Assembly (NCBI RefSeq): GCF_003797945.1
Contig: NZ_RKKU01000023.1
Span: forward strand, 1 to 64,000
Reading direction: 5' to 3'
Length of the DNA stretch: 64,000 nt
From: Pseudomonas neustonica
GTDB taxonomy: Bacteria > Pseudomonadota > Gammaproteobacteria > Pseudomonadales > Pseudomonadaceae
Of the stretch, positions 26,866-35,731 are shown piece by piece (the first letter of the stretch is position 1; each line of letters starts with the position of its first letter). Below the pieces are notes generated by a model. That model worked only from the letters and a program-made list of their open reading frames with translations, made no database searches and was not told the DNA's origin. Made by a program: the position numbers and the translations under genes.

Positions 26866-28896
26866 ATGAACAATCGCAGCAATGAGAGATTTCCCCTGCG
26901 GATGACACTGCTGAGCGCTGCTTTGCTGCCGCTGCTGTCGCTGAGTGGGTGTAACGACGGTGATGGTGACGATGACAACACCGATGCGACTCCGGCAACG
27001 GGCACCTTTGTCGACAGTCCGGTAAGCGGGCTGGATTATCAGGGCGACGAAAGTCGGCAGCGGCCAAACCGATGCGACTGGGCAATTCGATTACTTCCCG
27101 GATGAAACCATCACCTTTGCCATTGGTGATCTGGAGCTGGGTGCGGCAGCCGGCGCGGAGCAATTGACGCCGCTGAGCATTACAGAAGGTGCAACAGAAG
27201 CAGGTGATCCACGCGTAAGCAACATGCTGGTACTGCTGCAGAGCCTGGATGCCGACGGCAATTTGAACAACGGTATTCAAATTACGCAGCAGATCAGTGA
27301 TGAAGTCTCCTTTAGCGCTGCCGAACTTGATCTGAGCCAAGCGGCTGCTGATTTCAACAGCAAGCTGGCTAAAGTGCTGGACACCCTGGAAACCGCTGGT
27401 GCCTTCAGTGATACCGATCCGCGTGCTCGCACGGTCACCAGCGCAGCTGACGCGCGCGCGCACTTTGACCGCTCGACCAGCGAACGTATTGTGGTTGCTA
27501 CTGAGGGGGGAGAGCTGCGCGGTTTTGCGGCCAGCGAAGATACCTGGCAGTTTCTCGGTGTGCCCTATGCCAAACCGCCGGTGGCCGAGTTGCGCTGGGC
27601 ACCGCCCCAGCCTGCTGAGCCTTGGGATGGCATCCGCGATGCTGAGCCTGGGCTGACCAGTCGGCACAGGATACTAACCTGGAAGGTGTCAACGAAGGAG
27701 GCATGAGCGAAGACTCGCTTTATCTGAATATTACGGCGCCCAAGGATGCGGAAAACTTGCCGGTCATGGTCTGGTTCCATGGTGGTGCTTTCGCCATTCT
27801 CTCGGCTAACTCGCAGCAGTACAACAACCCGGATGGGCTGACCGAGAAAGGCGTAGTGCTGGTGACGGTAAACCATCGCCTAGGGCCGTTTGGCTATATT
27901 GCTCATCCTCTGCTGACCGCAGAGAGTGGTTACGGCGGTTCCGGCAATTACGGGCAGATGGATCTGGTGATGGCGCTGGAGTGGGTGCGTGACAACATTG
28001 CGGCCTTCGGGGGTAATCCGAGCAATGTCACGCTGTTCGGCCAATCCGGCGGCGGTGGTAAAACCTATTCACTGATGAACTCGCCTCAGGCCACCGGCCT
28101 GTTCCATAAGGCGATAGTACAGAGTGGCGTAGCACCAATGGACGAAGAGGGCGGGCCAGAGGTATCGCTGGCTGCGTCCGAAGCGGTCGGTGAGGCAATG
28201 TTCGCTCGCGCAGGCGTGAGTACTCTGGAAGCGGCGCGAGCACTTCCCTGGAATGAGCTGATCAGGTCTGAGCAGCAAAATAAAATTCCGCGCGAGATCT
28301 ACCGGCCCAATTCTGACAATTACTATCAGCCCAATACCTATTACCAGAACGTGGTTAATGGCATGCCGAGCGATGTACCGCTGATGTCGGGCGTAACCTC
28401 GGGTGACTACACCACCATTCGCGCAGCCTTGCCTATCTGGCTTGAACAGCGCTGCGCGCAGTATCAGTCTGAACAGTTTATCTACAAGTTCAGCCGCGTG
28501 CCGCCGGGTTGGAGTGCCATGGGTTTGGCCAGTTGTCACGGTTGTGAACTGCCGTATTTGTTCAACTATCCGGCAGCTATGGTGCAGAATTACCTGCTGG
28601 GGCTGGTGTTGACACCAGAGGGCAAACGGCCGCCGATTGGTGATCTAAACAACAACGGCGTGAGTGGCTCGCAGGGTGATGCGGCGGACGTGTTTACCTC
28701 AATGCAATACGGTGCCACAGACGTAGCCATTGCGGATCAAACCATGACCATGTGGACCAACTTTGCCAAAACCGGTAATCCGAGTAGCGCCGGCTTTGAT
28801 TGGCCAGCCTACACCCTGGCCAACGATACGTTTGTAGAGATAGGTCCGGAGGGTGACGCGACCGTGGAAACGGGTCTGGCTGACGCCATAAAGTAG
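26866..28896 (+). pseudogene. Second type-B carboxylesterase lipoprotein, two compensating frameshifts
   Basis: Paralogue of the preceding esterase along its whole length, starting at the ATG at 26866 after GGAGAAGG, with lipobox LSGC. Frame one runs to about 27052, where GAAAGTCGGCAGC has one base more than the paralogue implies; frame two then covers the accessory domain and the start of the esterase domain. Near 27645, GAGCCTGGG lacks one G relative to the expected GAGGCCTGGG, and the first frame resumes to the stop. The total length is divisible by three (676 residues if corrected). The nucleophile elbow reads FGQSGGG, with Gln where the paralogue has Glu. It is either a decaying duplicate or affected by two base errors. 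Confidence 0.75.
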
Positions 28897-28915
28897 GCTG
28901 TTAGGTTTGCTGCAG

Positions 28916-28949
28916 CCCCGCCCGCGATGTTTCGCGTGCGGGGTTTTTT
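28916..28949 (+). terminator. Rho-independent terminator after the second esterase
   Basis: The stem CCCCGCCCGCGA / TTCGCGTGCGGGG, with one mismatch, is followed by six T residues. Confidence 0.85.
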
Positions 28950-28965
28950 ATTTCACCATGACTCC

Positions 28966-29049
28966 AGCACCGTACTTCGCTGGACTACGCCTAAGCTCGC
29001 TACAGCAGGTTTATCAATAACTTAGGCTAATTCATCATATGCCGGTGCT
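28966..29049. repeat. Nested inverted repeats upstream of the integrase
   Basis: The outer pair AGCACCG (28966-28972) and CGGTGCT (29043-29049) surrounds the inner pair GCCTAAG (28989-28995) and CTTAGGC (29021-29027). The two intervals between outer and inner arms are nearly equal (16 and 15 bases). This could be a recombinase or excisionase binding region, since the integrase starts 78 bases later; that is inference. Confidence 0.4.
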
Positions 29050-29126
29050 TTCCGAAACTTGACCCGGCTTCCATCCGCTTGGCTCCTAACAGGCTCCTGG
29101 AAACGGGTCTTTCCAAGGAGTCAGCT

Positions 29127-30325
29127 ATGGCCAAGATCAAGCTCACCAAGTCCGCAATCGATGCGGCAAAACCCCAAGCACAGCCCGTCGAGCTGCGTGA
29201 CACCCTCGTTCCCGGCTTCCTGTGCAAGATTACACCTGCCGGTCGCAAAGTCTTCATGCTCCAGTATCGGACGAACGCCGGCGAGCGGCGCAAGCCTGCA
29301 TTGGGTTTGTACGGAGAATTGACCGTTGAGCAAGCCCGATCATTGGCACAGAGTTGGTTGGCTGAGGTACGCCGGGGTGGCGATCCCGGAGCTGCCAAGG
29401 CCGAAGCGCGCAAAGCGCCGACGGTCAAGGAACTGTGTGTGAAGTTCATGGAGGACTACTCCAGGCACCGCAACAAACCCAGCACTCAGAGAGGCTACCA
29501 AGGCAATATTGACCGCAACATCATTCCAATCCTGGGTCGTATGAAGGTACAGGATGTGAAGCGCGCTGACGTGGCGGCGATGATGAAGAAGCTTGACTAT
29601 AAGCCAGGCGAGGCCAATAAAGCTCTGTCCGTCCTGCGTAAGATGTTCAACCTTGCTGAGATTTGGGGCTACCGCACGGATGGCTCTAACCCGTGCCGAC
29701 ACATTCCGCTGTACACCGGCGGCAAGACAACCCGCCTCATTACTGACGAAGAGATGGTCAAGCTGTTCAAGTATCTTGACCAAGTCGAGGCTGAACGCCT
29801 AGTGCCTTAGTCATCCCGTTGGCTATTCGTCTGCAATTCGAGTTCGCAGCCCGACGTTCCGAAATCGTATTGCTCGAATGGGAGTGGATCGACCTAGAGA
29901 AACGCCGGGTAGTTTGGCCGGATAGCAAAACCGGTGGCATGTCTAAGCCCATGAGTGAGGAAGCCTATCGACTGCTTTCCACGGCACCTCGACAGGTAGG
30001 CGCACGCTATGTACTGCCATCGCCGCGCAACCCGCTCACCCACTTGACCTATGGGGAGTATTACGGCGGTTGGACTCGTACGCTCAAGGCGGCTGGCGTC
30101 ACGCACGTCGGTACGCATGGCATCCGACACCGCTCGGCCACAGACATCGCCAACTCTGGCATTCCGGTCAAGGTAGGCATGGTTCTGACGGCGCACAAGA
30201 CCGTGACCATGTTCATGCGCTATATCCACACCGAGGACGATCCGGTGCGCCAAGCAGCTGAACTGGTGGCGAACCGGCGCAAGACGATTACAGGAGCCTC
30301 ATGCGTGAAGGAAACCGCAGTATGA
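29127..30325 (+). pseudogene. Tyrosine recombinase (phage-type integrase), frameshifted
   Basis: The ATG at 29127 follows AAGGAG. The N-terminal arm-binding domain begins MAKIKLTKSAIDAAKP; a SAM-like core-binding domain follows (PTVKELCVKFMEDYSRHRNK). The frame stops at 29808-29810, and the frame one base back continues as LAIRLQFEFAARRSEIVLL to the end, so one base is missing near 29800-29810. The catalytic residues are in the second part: Arg of AARRSE, HGIRHR box, and Tyr of MFMRYIHTEDD. Corrected, it would be about 399 residues. It probably once mobilised the cassette to its right. Whether an active enzyme is made depends on whether the shift is real. Confidence 0.85.
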
Positions 30326-30489
30326 GCAGGCTCAATATCGCGGCGTTTCGGTTTGCCGATCCAATAGTCGCAACGCTGTTGCGGCTATTGGGCATGGACG
30401 ACCTCTGGGGGCGAGTGGCAGCCTGCCACTTGCAAGGGCTAGACAATCATGCCCGTTACGGGTATAGTTTTGATGGTGGACGAGTATGA
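30322..30489 (+). CDS. Possible small protein downstream of the integrase
   Basis: A 55-codon frame starting with an ATG that overlaps the integrase stop (ATGA). The product, MSRLNIAAFRFADPIVATLL and onwards, has no recognised domain. Against it, its 3' third contains the promoter of the next toxin gene and it overlaps that gene by four bases. It may be spurious. Confidence 0.25.
   Translation: MSRLNIAAFRFADPIVATLLRLLGMDDLWGRVAACHLQGLDNHARYGYSFDGGRV
30440..30468 (+). promoter_or_regulatory. Promoter and palindrome of the second toxin-antitoxin pair
   Basis: A -35 box TAGACA (30440-30445) and a -10 box TATAGT (30463-30468) are separated by 17 bases. The palindrome CCCGT-T-ACGGG (30452-30462) fills the end of the spacer, a good position for autorepression by the XRE antitoxin. 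The toxin ATG is at 30486. Confidence 0.7.
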
Positions 30490-30869
30490 ACATCTTGAAG
30501 CGAAAAGACTTTGCGCGGTGGCAGACAGGCGAGAAACTGTCCGATGCGGCTCTATGCAAGGCGGTCCAAGAAATGGAAAGTGGACTGATTGATGCCGACT
30601 TGGGCGGCCACCTCTACAAAAAACGAGTCGCCCGTCCAGGTGCAGGTAAGAGCGGTGGCTACCGCACATTATTGTCGGCCCGTGTTGGCCACCGTTATGT
30701 ATTTCTGCATGGGTTCCCGAAAAGCGACAAGGCGAACATCACGCGCGACGAGAGAAAAGCGCTGCAATATGCGGGCAAGGTATTTCTGGAGCTATCAGCC
30801 AAGGGGTTGGTAAAGGCATTGCAGGCGGGTGTTTTACTGGAGGTGTGTTGTGACGAGCAAAATCATTGA
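30486..30869 (+). CDS. RelE/HigB-like toxin (type II toxin-antitoxin)
   Basis: A 127-residue protein. The central GGHLYKKRVARPGAGKSGGY and YVFLHGFPKSDKANI are characteristic of a RelE-superfamily group (COG4737-like) whose members act as ribosome-dependent mRNA interferases. The module has the toxin gene first, with an XRE antitoxin overlapping its 3' end by 20 bases. It is intact, unlike the toxin of the first pair. It lies directly behind the integrase, so it may stabilise the island. Confidence 0.8.
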   Translation: MNILKRKDFARWQTGEKLSDAALCKAVQEMESGLIDADLGGHLYKKRVARPGAGKSGGYRTLLSARVGHRYVFLHGFPKSDKANITRDERKALQYAGKVFLELSAKGLVKALQAGVLLEVCCDEQNH

Positions 30870-31155
30870 ATCCCTGCGCGGTGACCTGGACGCATTGCAC
30901 AACGCTGGCGCTATCAGCAAGGTGACGATGCGCGAGTTTGACGAGATCTGTCCGCCGCCAGTACGCGAGTTCAGTGCTGACGACATTAAACGTCTGCGTG
31001 AGGGACTGCACTTCAGTCAGCCAGTGTTCGCTCATCATCTGCACACCACCGCCTCGACGGTGCGCAAGTGGGAACAAGGCGAAACGCGTCCAGCCGGTCC
31101 TGCGCTCAAGCTGCTTAATGTCATCGCCGACAAAGGCTTGCAGGCCATTATCTGA
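30850..31155 (+). CDS. XRE-family antitoxin
   Basis: A 101-residue protein from the GTG at 30850, inside the toxin gene; no ATG is available in frame. An N-terminal helical region is followed by a helix-turn-helix: DDIKRLREGLHFSQPVFAHH and STVRKWEQGE. It pairs with the toxin just upstream and should bind the CCCGTTACGGG palindrome at 30452-30462. The sequence shares the order and layout of the first toxin-antitoxin pair but the two are not close copies. Confidence 0.8.
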   Translation: MTSKIIESLRGDLDALHNAGAISKVTMREFDEICPPPVREFSADDIKRLREGLHFSQPVFAHHLHTTASTVRKWEQGETRPAGPALKLLNVIADKGLQAII

Positions 31156-31180
31156 TGAGTGTGCGATGGAGATGTAGATA

Positions 31181-31999
31181 GTGGCGTCACAAATTGCCCC
31201 ATTCAGTTCTCAGCACCTGGAAGCTGCCTGCCGCGTTCTTGCCGATACGGCACAAGGTCTGACCGGCACGCAAATCGGGCGTTTGTTGCAAGAAACCCAG
31301 GTAGCCGACCCCTCACCAGATATGACCAAGTGGAAACGGCTGTTCAATGCGTTGGCAGGCGCTCAGAACCAGCATCAGGTTGGCAACCATCTCATCATGT
31401 TCATCAATCGCGCGATGAATCCGGTGAGTTACGCAAGCGATCCCGGAACATTTGCTTGGCGCCGTGATGAACTCAATGTTGTTTTGGCTTTCTCGGGTTT
31501 CTACGTGCGTGAAGATGGCAAAGTCGGATATGCCGATAAGGCCAATACGCTGGACGAAGCCCGTGCGCGAGCCGGGCGACTCAAGGCGGCGCTGGAAAGT
31601 CGCGCTGTGCATGTAGAAGTCCTGAACTACTGTCGCGCAGAACTCATGGACGAGAACTATTTTCACGCGGTATTTGAAGCGACCAAGGGCGTTGCCGAGC
31701 GGATTCGCCAGCTCTCGGGTCTGAGTGGCGATGGTGCTGACCTTGTGAATAGAGCATTTGGCGGTCAGCAACCTGTACTTGTCTTGAAGACACTGAGTAC
31801 GGAGTCTGAAAAAAGCGAGCAGAAAGGCTTTGTGAACCTGCTGATCGGTCTGTTTGGAGCGGTACGCAATCCGCTTGCCCATGCCGCGAAAACGAATTGG
31901 CCTATGTCCGAACAGGACGCCTTGGACATCCTGACGCTGGTATCGCTGATTCATCGTAAGTTGGATGGTGCCACGAGACTAACTGCCGTATCGGCGTAA
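31181..31999 (+). CDS. TIGR02391 (Ymh-like) protein with HEPN RNase motif
   Basis: A 272-residue soluble protein starting at the GTG at 31181. The C-terminal part contains R229-N-P-L-A-H234, the RφX3H signature of HEPN ribonucleases, in the context LFGAVRNPLAHAAK; the TIGR02391 family ends with such a segment. The N-terminal half (GLTGTQIGRLLQ and NHLIMFINRAMNP) looks like a helical sensor or scaffold domain. The nuclease-like gene follows after 13 bases with a strong ribosome site, so the two are probably one operon. HEPN proteins commonly act as RNA-cutting effectors in toxin-antitoxin and anti-phage systems. Whether this one does is inference. Confidence 0.75.
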   Translation: MASQIAPFSSQHLEAACRVLADTAQGLTGTQIGRLLQETQVADPSPDMTKWKRLFNALAGAQNQHQVGNHLIMFINRAMNPVSYASDPGTFAWRRDELNVVLAFSGFYVREDGKVGYADKANTLDEARARAGRLKAALESRAVHVEVLNYCRAELMDENYFHAVFEATKGVAERIRQLSGLSGDGADLVNRAFGGQQPVLVLKTLSTESEKSEQKGFVNLLIGLFGAVRNPLAHAAKTNWPMSEQDALDILTLVSLIHRKLDGATRLTAVSA

Positions 32000-32012
32000 C
32001 CGGGGAGAGAAA

Positions 32013-33296
32013 ATGGACGAGGCGATTGTAGTTTTCTCCCGGAAAGGAATTTTCCAAACCACAATCTTGGCACGTGGTGTACGAAGCCGTGAACATGCGC
32101 GCAAGCTTTGGCCATTAGTCTCTCCCGACGGATCGCGACAGATGGTGACGTGGGTCAGCCCCTCTTTTGAAAATGGGAAATTGCGTCGGCGATCCCACTT
32201 TCGGGTACTCCCTGCCCAACACACCTTTAACCCTAAAGCGCACTTCGATGATGAAGAGGCCAGCCGGGGGCGTGTTGTGCAAGAAAGCCCTGAACACCGG
32301 CGGGCGAAAGAACTTGTCGCGGACGAACTCTCAAGGCGTTTGCGTGCTGGGCTTGCTATGCCCTGGGCGTTCAAGGATGTGGACTCATCGGATTATTCGC
32401 TGGAGGGGAACTTGCTGCTTGGCGCCGACCGAGTGGCAACAGAGCATCCCCTGGAGACGCCTTTCGGCAGCAAGTTCCGGCTCGATGTGGCTGTGCTTGG
32501 GCCGCCGGTCCAGGCTGAGCCGATGGTGCTTGGCGGTGTTGAAATCGAACTTGGCCACGCCTTTGACGGCCGCAAGGCGCTGATCGGAAAGTCTCTCGGC
32601 TTTCCACTCATCTCCATCGATATCACCGAAATGACCCTGCCCGAACTTACGCCGGAATGGGCACAGCGGGTATTGACTGCGACCACACGCAGCCATGAGC
32701 AAGGGCGCCGGCAAACCTACATCTATCTCCATGACTTGCTATACCCACTCTATGCGCAATTGCCGGCGTTTCTCGACGACGAGCAGCGCCATCAGTTTCT
32801 GGTGTTTGTCGACGATAAAACGCTGAACAAATTGGTGAGCTGGATGAATCTGCTGGCTGAAAAGCTGGAGTATCCGAAAGGAACGGTTGCTGTGGCGATA
32901 GTCAATGGTAAGAACGACCAGGCCCGTAAGATGCTGGAGCGTGCCGGACAGGTTGTCGGGCCTGACTGGAGGGACTTCAATGATCAGAAATGTCTCCGCT
33001 TGACTCTCCCTCGTCCCAAGGGACCAGCAGACCTTCAGGCGCACCGTTTCCACATGACCATGGCGCGTATCTTGCTATCGCATACTGATGCACTTGTTGG
33101 CTATAAGTATTGCAACGGTGTGGACAACAATCACCCCGAAGACGATATATGGGTTGCGAAGCGCTGGATTGCCAGTGAAAAAATATTTTCCGAGCATCGT
33201 GTATTACCGAAACGATTGGCCGAGCCGGTCAATAGATTGATCGCCGTAGTTTCGGATCTCAGACGTAATTACACAGCAGCCCGCCACGAGGTGTGA
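32013..33296 (+). CDS. Uncharacterised protein with a CoiA-like PD-(D/E)xK pattern
   Basis: A 427-residue soluble protein with start fixed by GGGGAGAG just before the ATG. I do not recognise a named family with certainty. A zone at 153-205 has the layout of a CoiA-type nuclease core: FRLDVAV with D158, then GGVEIELGHAF with E177 and E179, K188/K193, then FPLISIDIT. Before it, a helix with SPEHRRAKELVADEL (92-106) is also reminiscent of CoiA, where a helical region precedes the core. The C-terminal 200 residues are without recognised motif. It is coupled with the HEPN gene and bounded by a mobile element on the right. Confidence 0.6.
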   Translation: MDEAIVVFSRKGIFQTTILARGVRSREHARKLWPLVSPDGSRQMVTWVSPSFENGKLRRRSHFRVLPAQHTFNPKAHFDDEEASRGRVVQESPEHRRAKELVADELSRRLRAGLAMPWAFKDVDSSDYSLEGNLLLGADRVATEHPLETPFGSKFRLDVAVLGPPVQAEPMVLGGVEIELGHAFDGRKALIGKSLGFPLISIDITEMTLPELTPEWAQRVLTATTRSHEQGRRQTYIYLHDLLYPLYAQLPAFLDDEQRHQFLVFVDDKTLNKLVSWMNLLAEKLEYPKGTVAVAIVNGKNDQARKMLERAGQVVGPDWRDFNDQKCLRLTLPRPKGPADLQAHRFHMTMARILLSHTDALVGYKYCNGVDNNHPEDDIWVAKRWIASEKIFSEHRVLPKRLAEPVNRLIAVVSDLRRNYTAARHEV

Positions 33297-33352
33297 AACC
33301 CCTTAATAAGCACTCCGGCGTAGCCAGGCCAGGCTTCCCTACGTGACTGACG

Positions 33353-33377
33353 TTGCATGGTGCTTGGCACTATGCAA
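33353..33377. repeat. Imperfect palindrome after the nuclease-like gene
   Basis: TTGCATGGTGC and GCACTATGCAA match in 10 of 11 positions around a TTG loop. It lies 57 bases after the stop. It could end transcription (no T-run) or be related to the IS end next to it. Confidence 0.45.
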
Positions 33378-33403
33378 GCTTGGCATACAGAACGCTATTT
33401 AAA

Positions 33404-34098
33404 GGTTCATCGCGGGTTAGCGTGAAAAAGTAGGAGGCGGCGGTAAAACCGGTTAGTTTTGAGTTCGCCAAAACAACAATCCAAACCGACTCACCGCCGC
33501 CGCTATGAATGCTAATCCTCTTGCCCTGTTCTGGGAAGGATTCACGATAGAATCCTATAGTCAGCCCGATGCTCAATCCTTGCTCATACGGTTGCAACCT
33601 GCCGATGGCTACCTGCCTTGCTGCAGTGGCTGTCACCAGCACACGCATGCCATCCATGACTCTAGTATCCGACGCGTTCGCGAGCGCGACCTGCTTCACT
33701 ACCGTGTTTGGCTGGAAGTCCCTGTCCGTCGAGTCCGCTGCGCCACGTGCGGCCCCAAGCTTGAGCAGATTCGCTGGCTACCCGGACGTCAGCATCTGAC
33801 TGCAGGCATGATCCAGTGGGTTGAGTCGCTCGTGCGCCTGATGCCGATTCAGCACGTGGCCCACCTGCTCGGGTTGCACTGGCATACGGTCAAGGCCATT
33901 GACCATCAACGCCTGAAACGGGAAGTGACAGAGCCCGATAAGTGCCGGATTCGACGGCTGGTCATGGATGAGCTTGCTCTGTTCAAGGGCCACCGCTACG
34001 CCACCGTTGTGATCGATGCCGATACCCAGCAAGTGCTTTGGGTAGGAGAAGGCCGCAGCCGAGCGGCGGTGCGGCCCTTCTTCGAATGGTTGGGGTGA
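33404..34098 (+). mobile_element. Truncated ISL3-family insertion sequence
   Basis: The left end is placed near GGTTCATCGCGGG by position relative to the transposase gene; no second inverted repeat was found to confirm it. The right part of the element, including the transposase C-terminus and right repeat, is missing. It separates the island from the frameshifted hydrolase gene. Confidence 0.5.
33505..34098 (+). pseudogene. ISL3-family transposase, C-terminally truncated
   Basis: 197 codons remain of a protein that normally has about 400. The N-terminal zinc-binding region is visible (CCSGCHQH and later CATCGPK), followed by the helix-turn-helix region (HVAHLLGLHWHTVKAI) and the first part of the DDE catalytic domain (RRLVMDELALFKGHRYATVV, with the first Asp). 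The frame ends at TTGGGGTGA and the remaining catalytic residues are absent, so it is inactive. Confidence 0.85.
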
Positions 34099-34155
34099 GG
34101 GGGAGTGAGATAAGTAATACAGGAAAGGCTAGATAATTGCGGGATATTGGGAGCG

Positions 34156-35318
34156 TTAACGGGTAATAGCGGGATGGGAATTGAAAAAGGATTTCAAAAA
34201 TGGGCAGTCAAAATAACTTTGGCTGCCGGTAGTCCAGGTCGCGTTTGCGAAGTTGTTCTCATCTATGGTGAGAGGATGGCCCAGCTCGCTTCGATACCGG
34301 TAGGTAATGTTGTTCGTGTCTACTATGTTGTCTAGAAGCACTCCGTCCACAGTGCCATCCGAGCCGGCAAAGCCTTGCAGTAGCCCTTGAAACAAGCCAA
34401 AGCTAACCTTATACATCGGGCGTTCACCGCCACTCAGGTTTTTGAGTGCCTGGTAGAAAATGTCGCCTCGCGCAGTTAGCCCAGTCTTGCCGGGATTGCT
34501 TGCGTAGTTGGTCCATAGGGTAGATCTGGCCAGCTCTAGCTTTGCTTCAACGTCGGTAGGGGGGATTGGAAAGGGACGTTTGCGGCTGAATCGGTAGTGA
34601 AGGCCAGTAGCGAGATAGTGTAGCCCGCAAAAAAGTTAAATAGCTCGGTATCGCCGACAACGCCGCACATTGGCGCTGCGCCAGCATAATTCACGACGTG
34701 ATTTGCTGTTTCCTTGGTTTCTTTTTCAACTGCTGCGGCAGTCACATGGCCACCCATGGATACGCCGGTGATGTAGTACTTGTCCGGGGCATCGAGTACT
34801 CGGTCATTTTCAGCAGCAATATCGTTGAATGCCAAAGCCAGGGCATTGGTGTCTTCTACACCGGCACGTACATCATAAAAGTTGGTGCTGTAGCTGGATG
34901 CGGCCCAAGCGTAGCCATTATCAAGCAGATAGCGCCGCATTGGCGGGTTGTCTACGCGTAGCTCTTTAGGCGCCGAAGTACGGAAACCGTGCGCATACAT
35001 GACCAGCATGCCGTTCCAATTCGTAGGCACTTCTATGCGGTACCCTGCGCCATTCAATACACCGCTCCAGCGACTGGTGTCTTCATAGGATACTACGCTT
35101 GGCGCGAATGAGGCCGTTGGACTTTCCAGGGCATCAAATGGCAGTTCATCTTCTTGGACAACGAAAAATCCTTCATTCATGCGCTGTTGCTGCACCCGCA
35201 CTCGGGTGTCTTGCTCGGCGTCGTCATTGCCGCCGCCCCCGCCTCCGCTGAGACACCCAGAAAGGGTAAGACTGCTGATAGCTAAACCGATCAGCGCGGT
35301 TTTCTTGAATTCAAACAT
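34156..35318 (-). pseudogene. Alpha/beta-hydrolase lipoprotein, frameshifted
   Basis: The ATG at 35318 follows GGAGAA. The signal peptide ends in LSGC with a poly-Gly linker after it. The nucleophile elbow is GVSMGGH, and an upstream VMYAHGF segment gives the oxyanion region, as in secreted lipases and esterases. The frame stops at 34536, but another frame continues seamlessly (PPTDVEAKLELARSTLW onward) to a TAA at 34156-34158. One missing C in TTCCAATCCCCCC near 34570 explains this. Corrected length would be about 387 residues. The remainder includes a late TWTTGSQSYFDCPF end. With the two esterases at 24770-28896 this makes three surface ester hydrolases near the secretion operon. Confidence 0.75.
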
Positions 35319-35731
35319 TATTGTTGTTCTCCGTAGCGCAAGCCTTGTTGTTATGTTCCCCGTCCTGGGGTTTGGCATTGCTTGCCGAAGTAAAGCGGTG
35401 TTCTGATTGTCTCGCAAGTTATTGTTGACTCATTATGAGACGGTTTCGCTTTCCGGCATGATGGTCCATAGGGTTCAGTGATGTGTGTAACTAAAAAGAC
35501 ACCCATTTGGGTGATGTGGCAGCATGATCTCTCCCGATAGCGTCTTATCTTTGAAGAAAAGCCTCTGGAATAACCTATTCAGGGGTTGCTGCTAGATGGC
35601 AAAATCGTGACAATCGAAACAAATGCGCAGTCTGTTTCAAACTTATAACAATAATTTTGCAAAGAAAGGTCAGTATCCTTCTGCTCACTGGCCCGGCCGC
35701 CGTCCCCCGGCCGCTTTGCTATGGAGAACGC
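35319..35731. other. Divergent intergenic region between the hydrolase and the secretion operon
   Basis: No gene is supported. It must carry promoters for the hydrolase (left) and for gspC and the secretion operon (right). A short hairpin, CACCC-ATTT-GGGTG, lies near 35503-35516. The gspC ATG is preceded by GGAGA. Confidence 0.4.
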
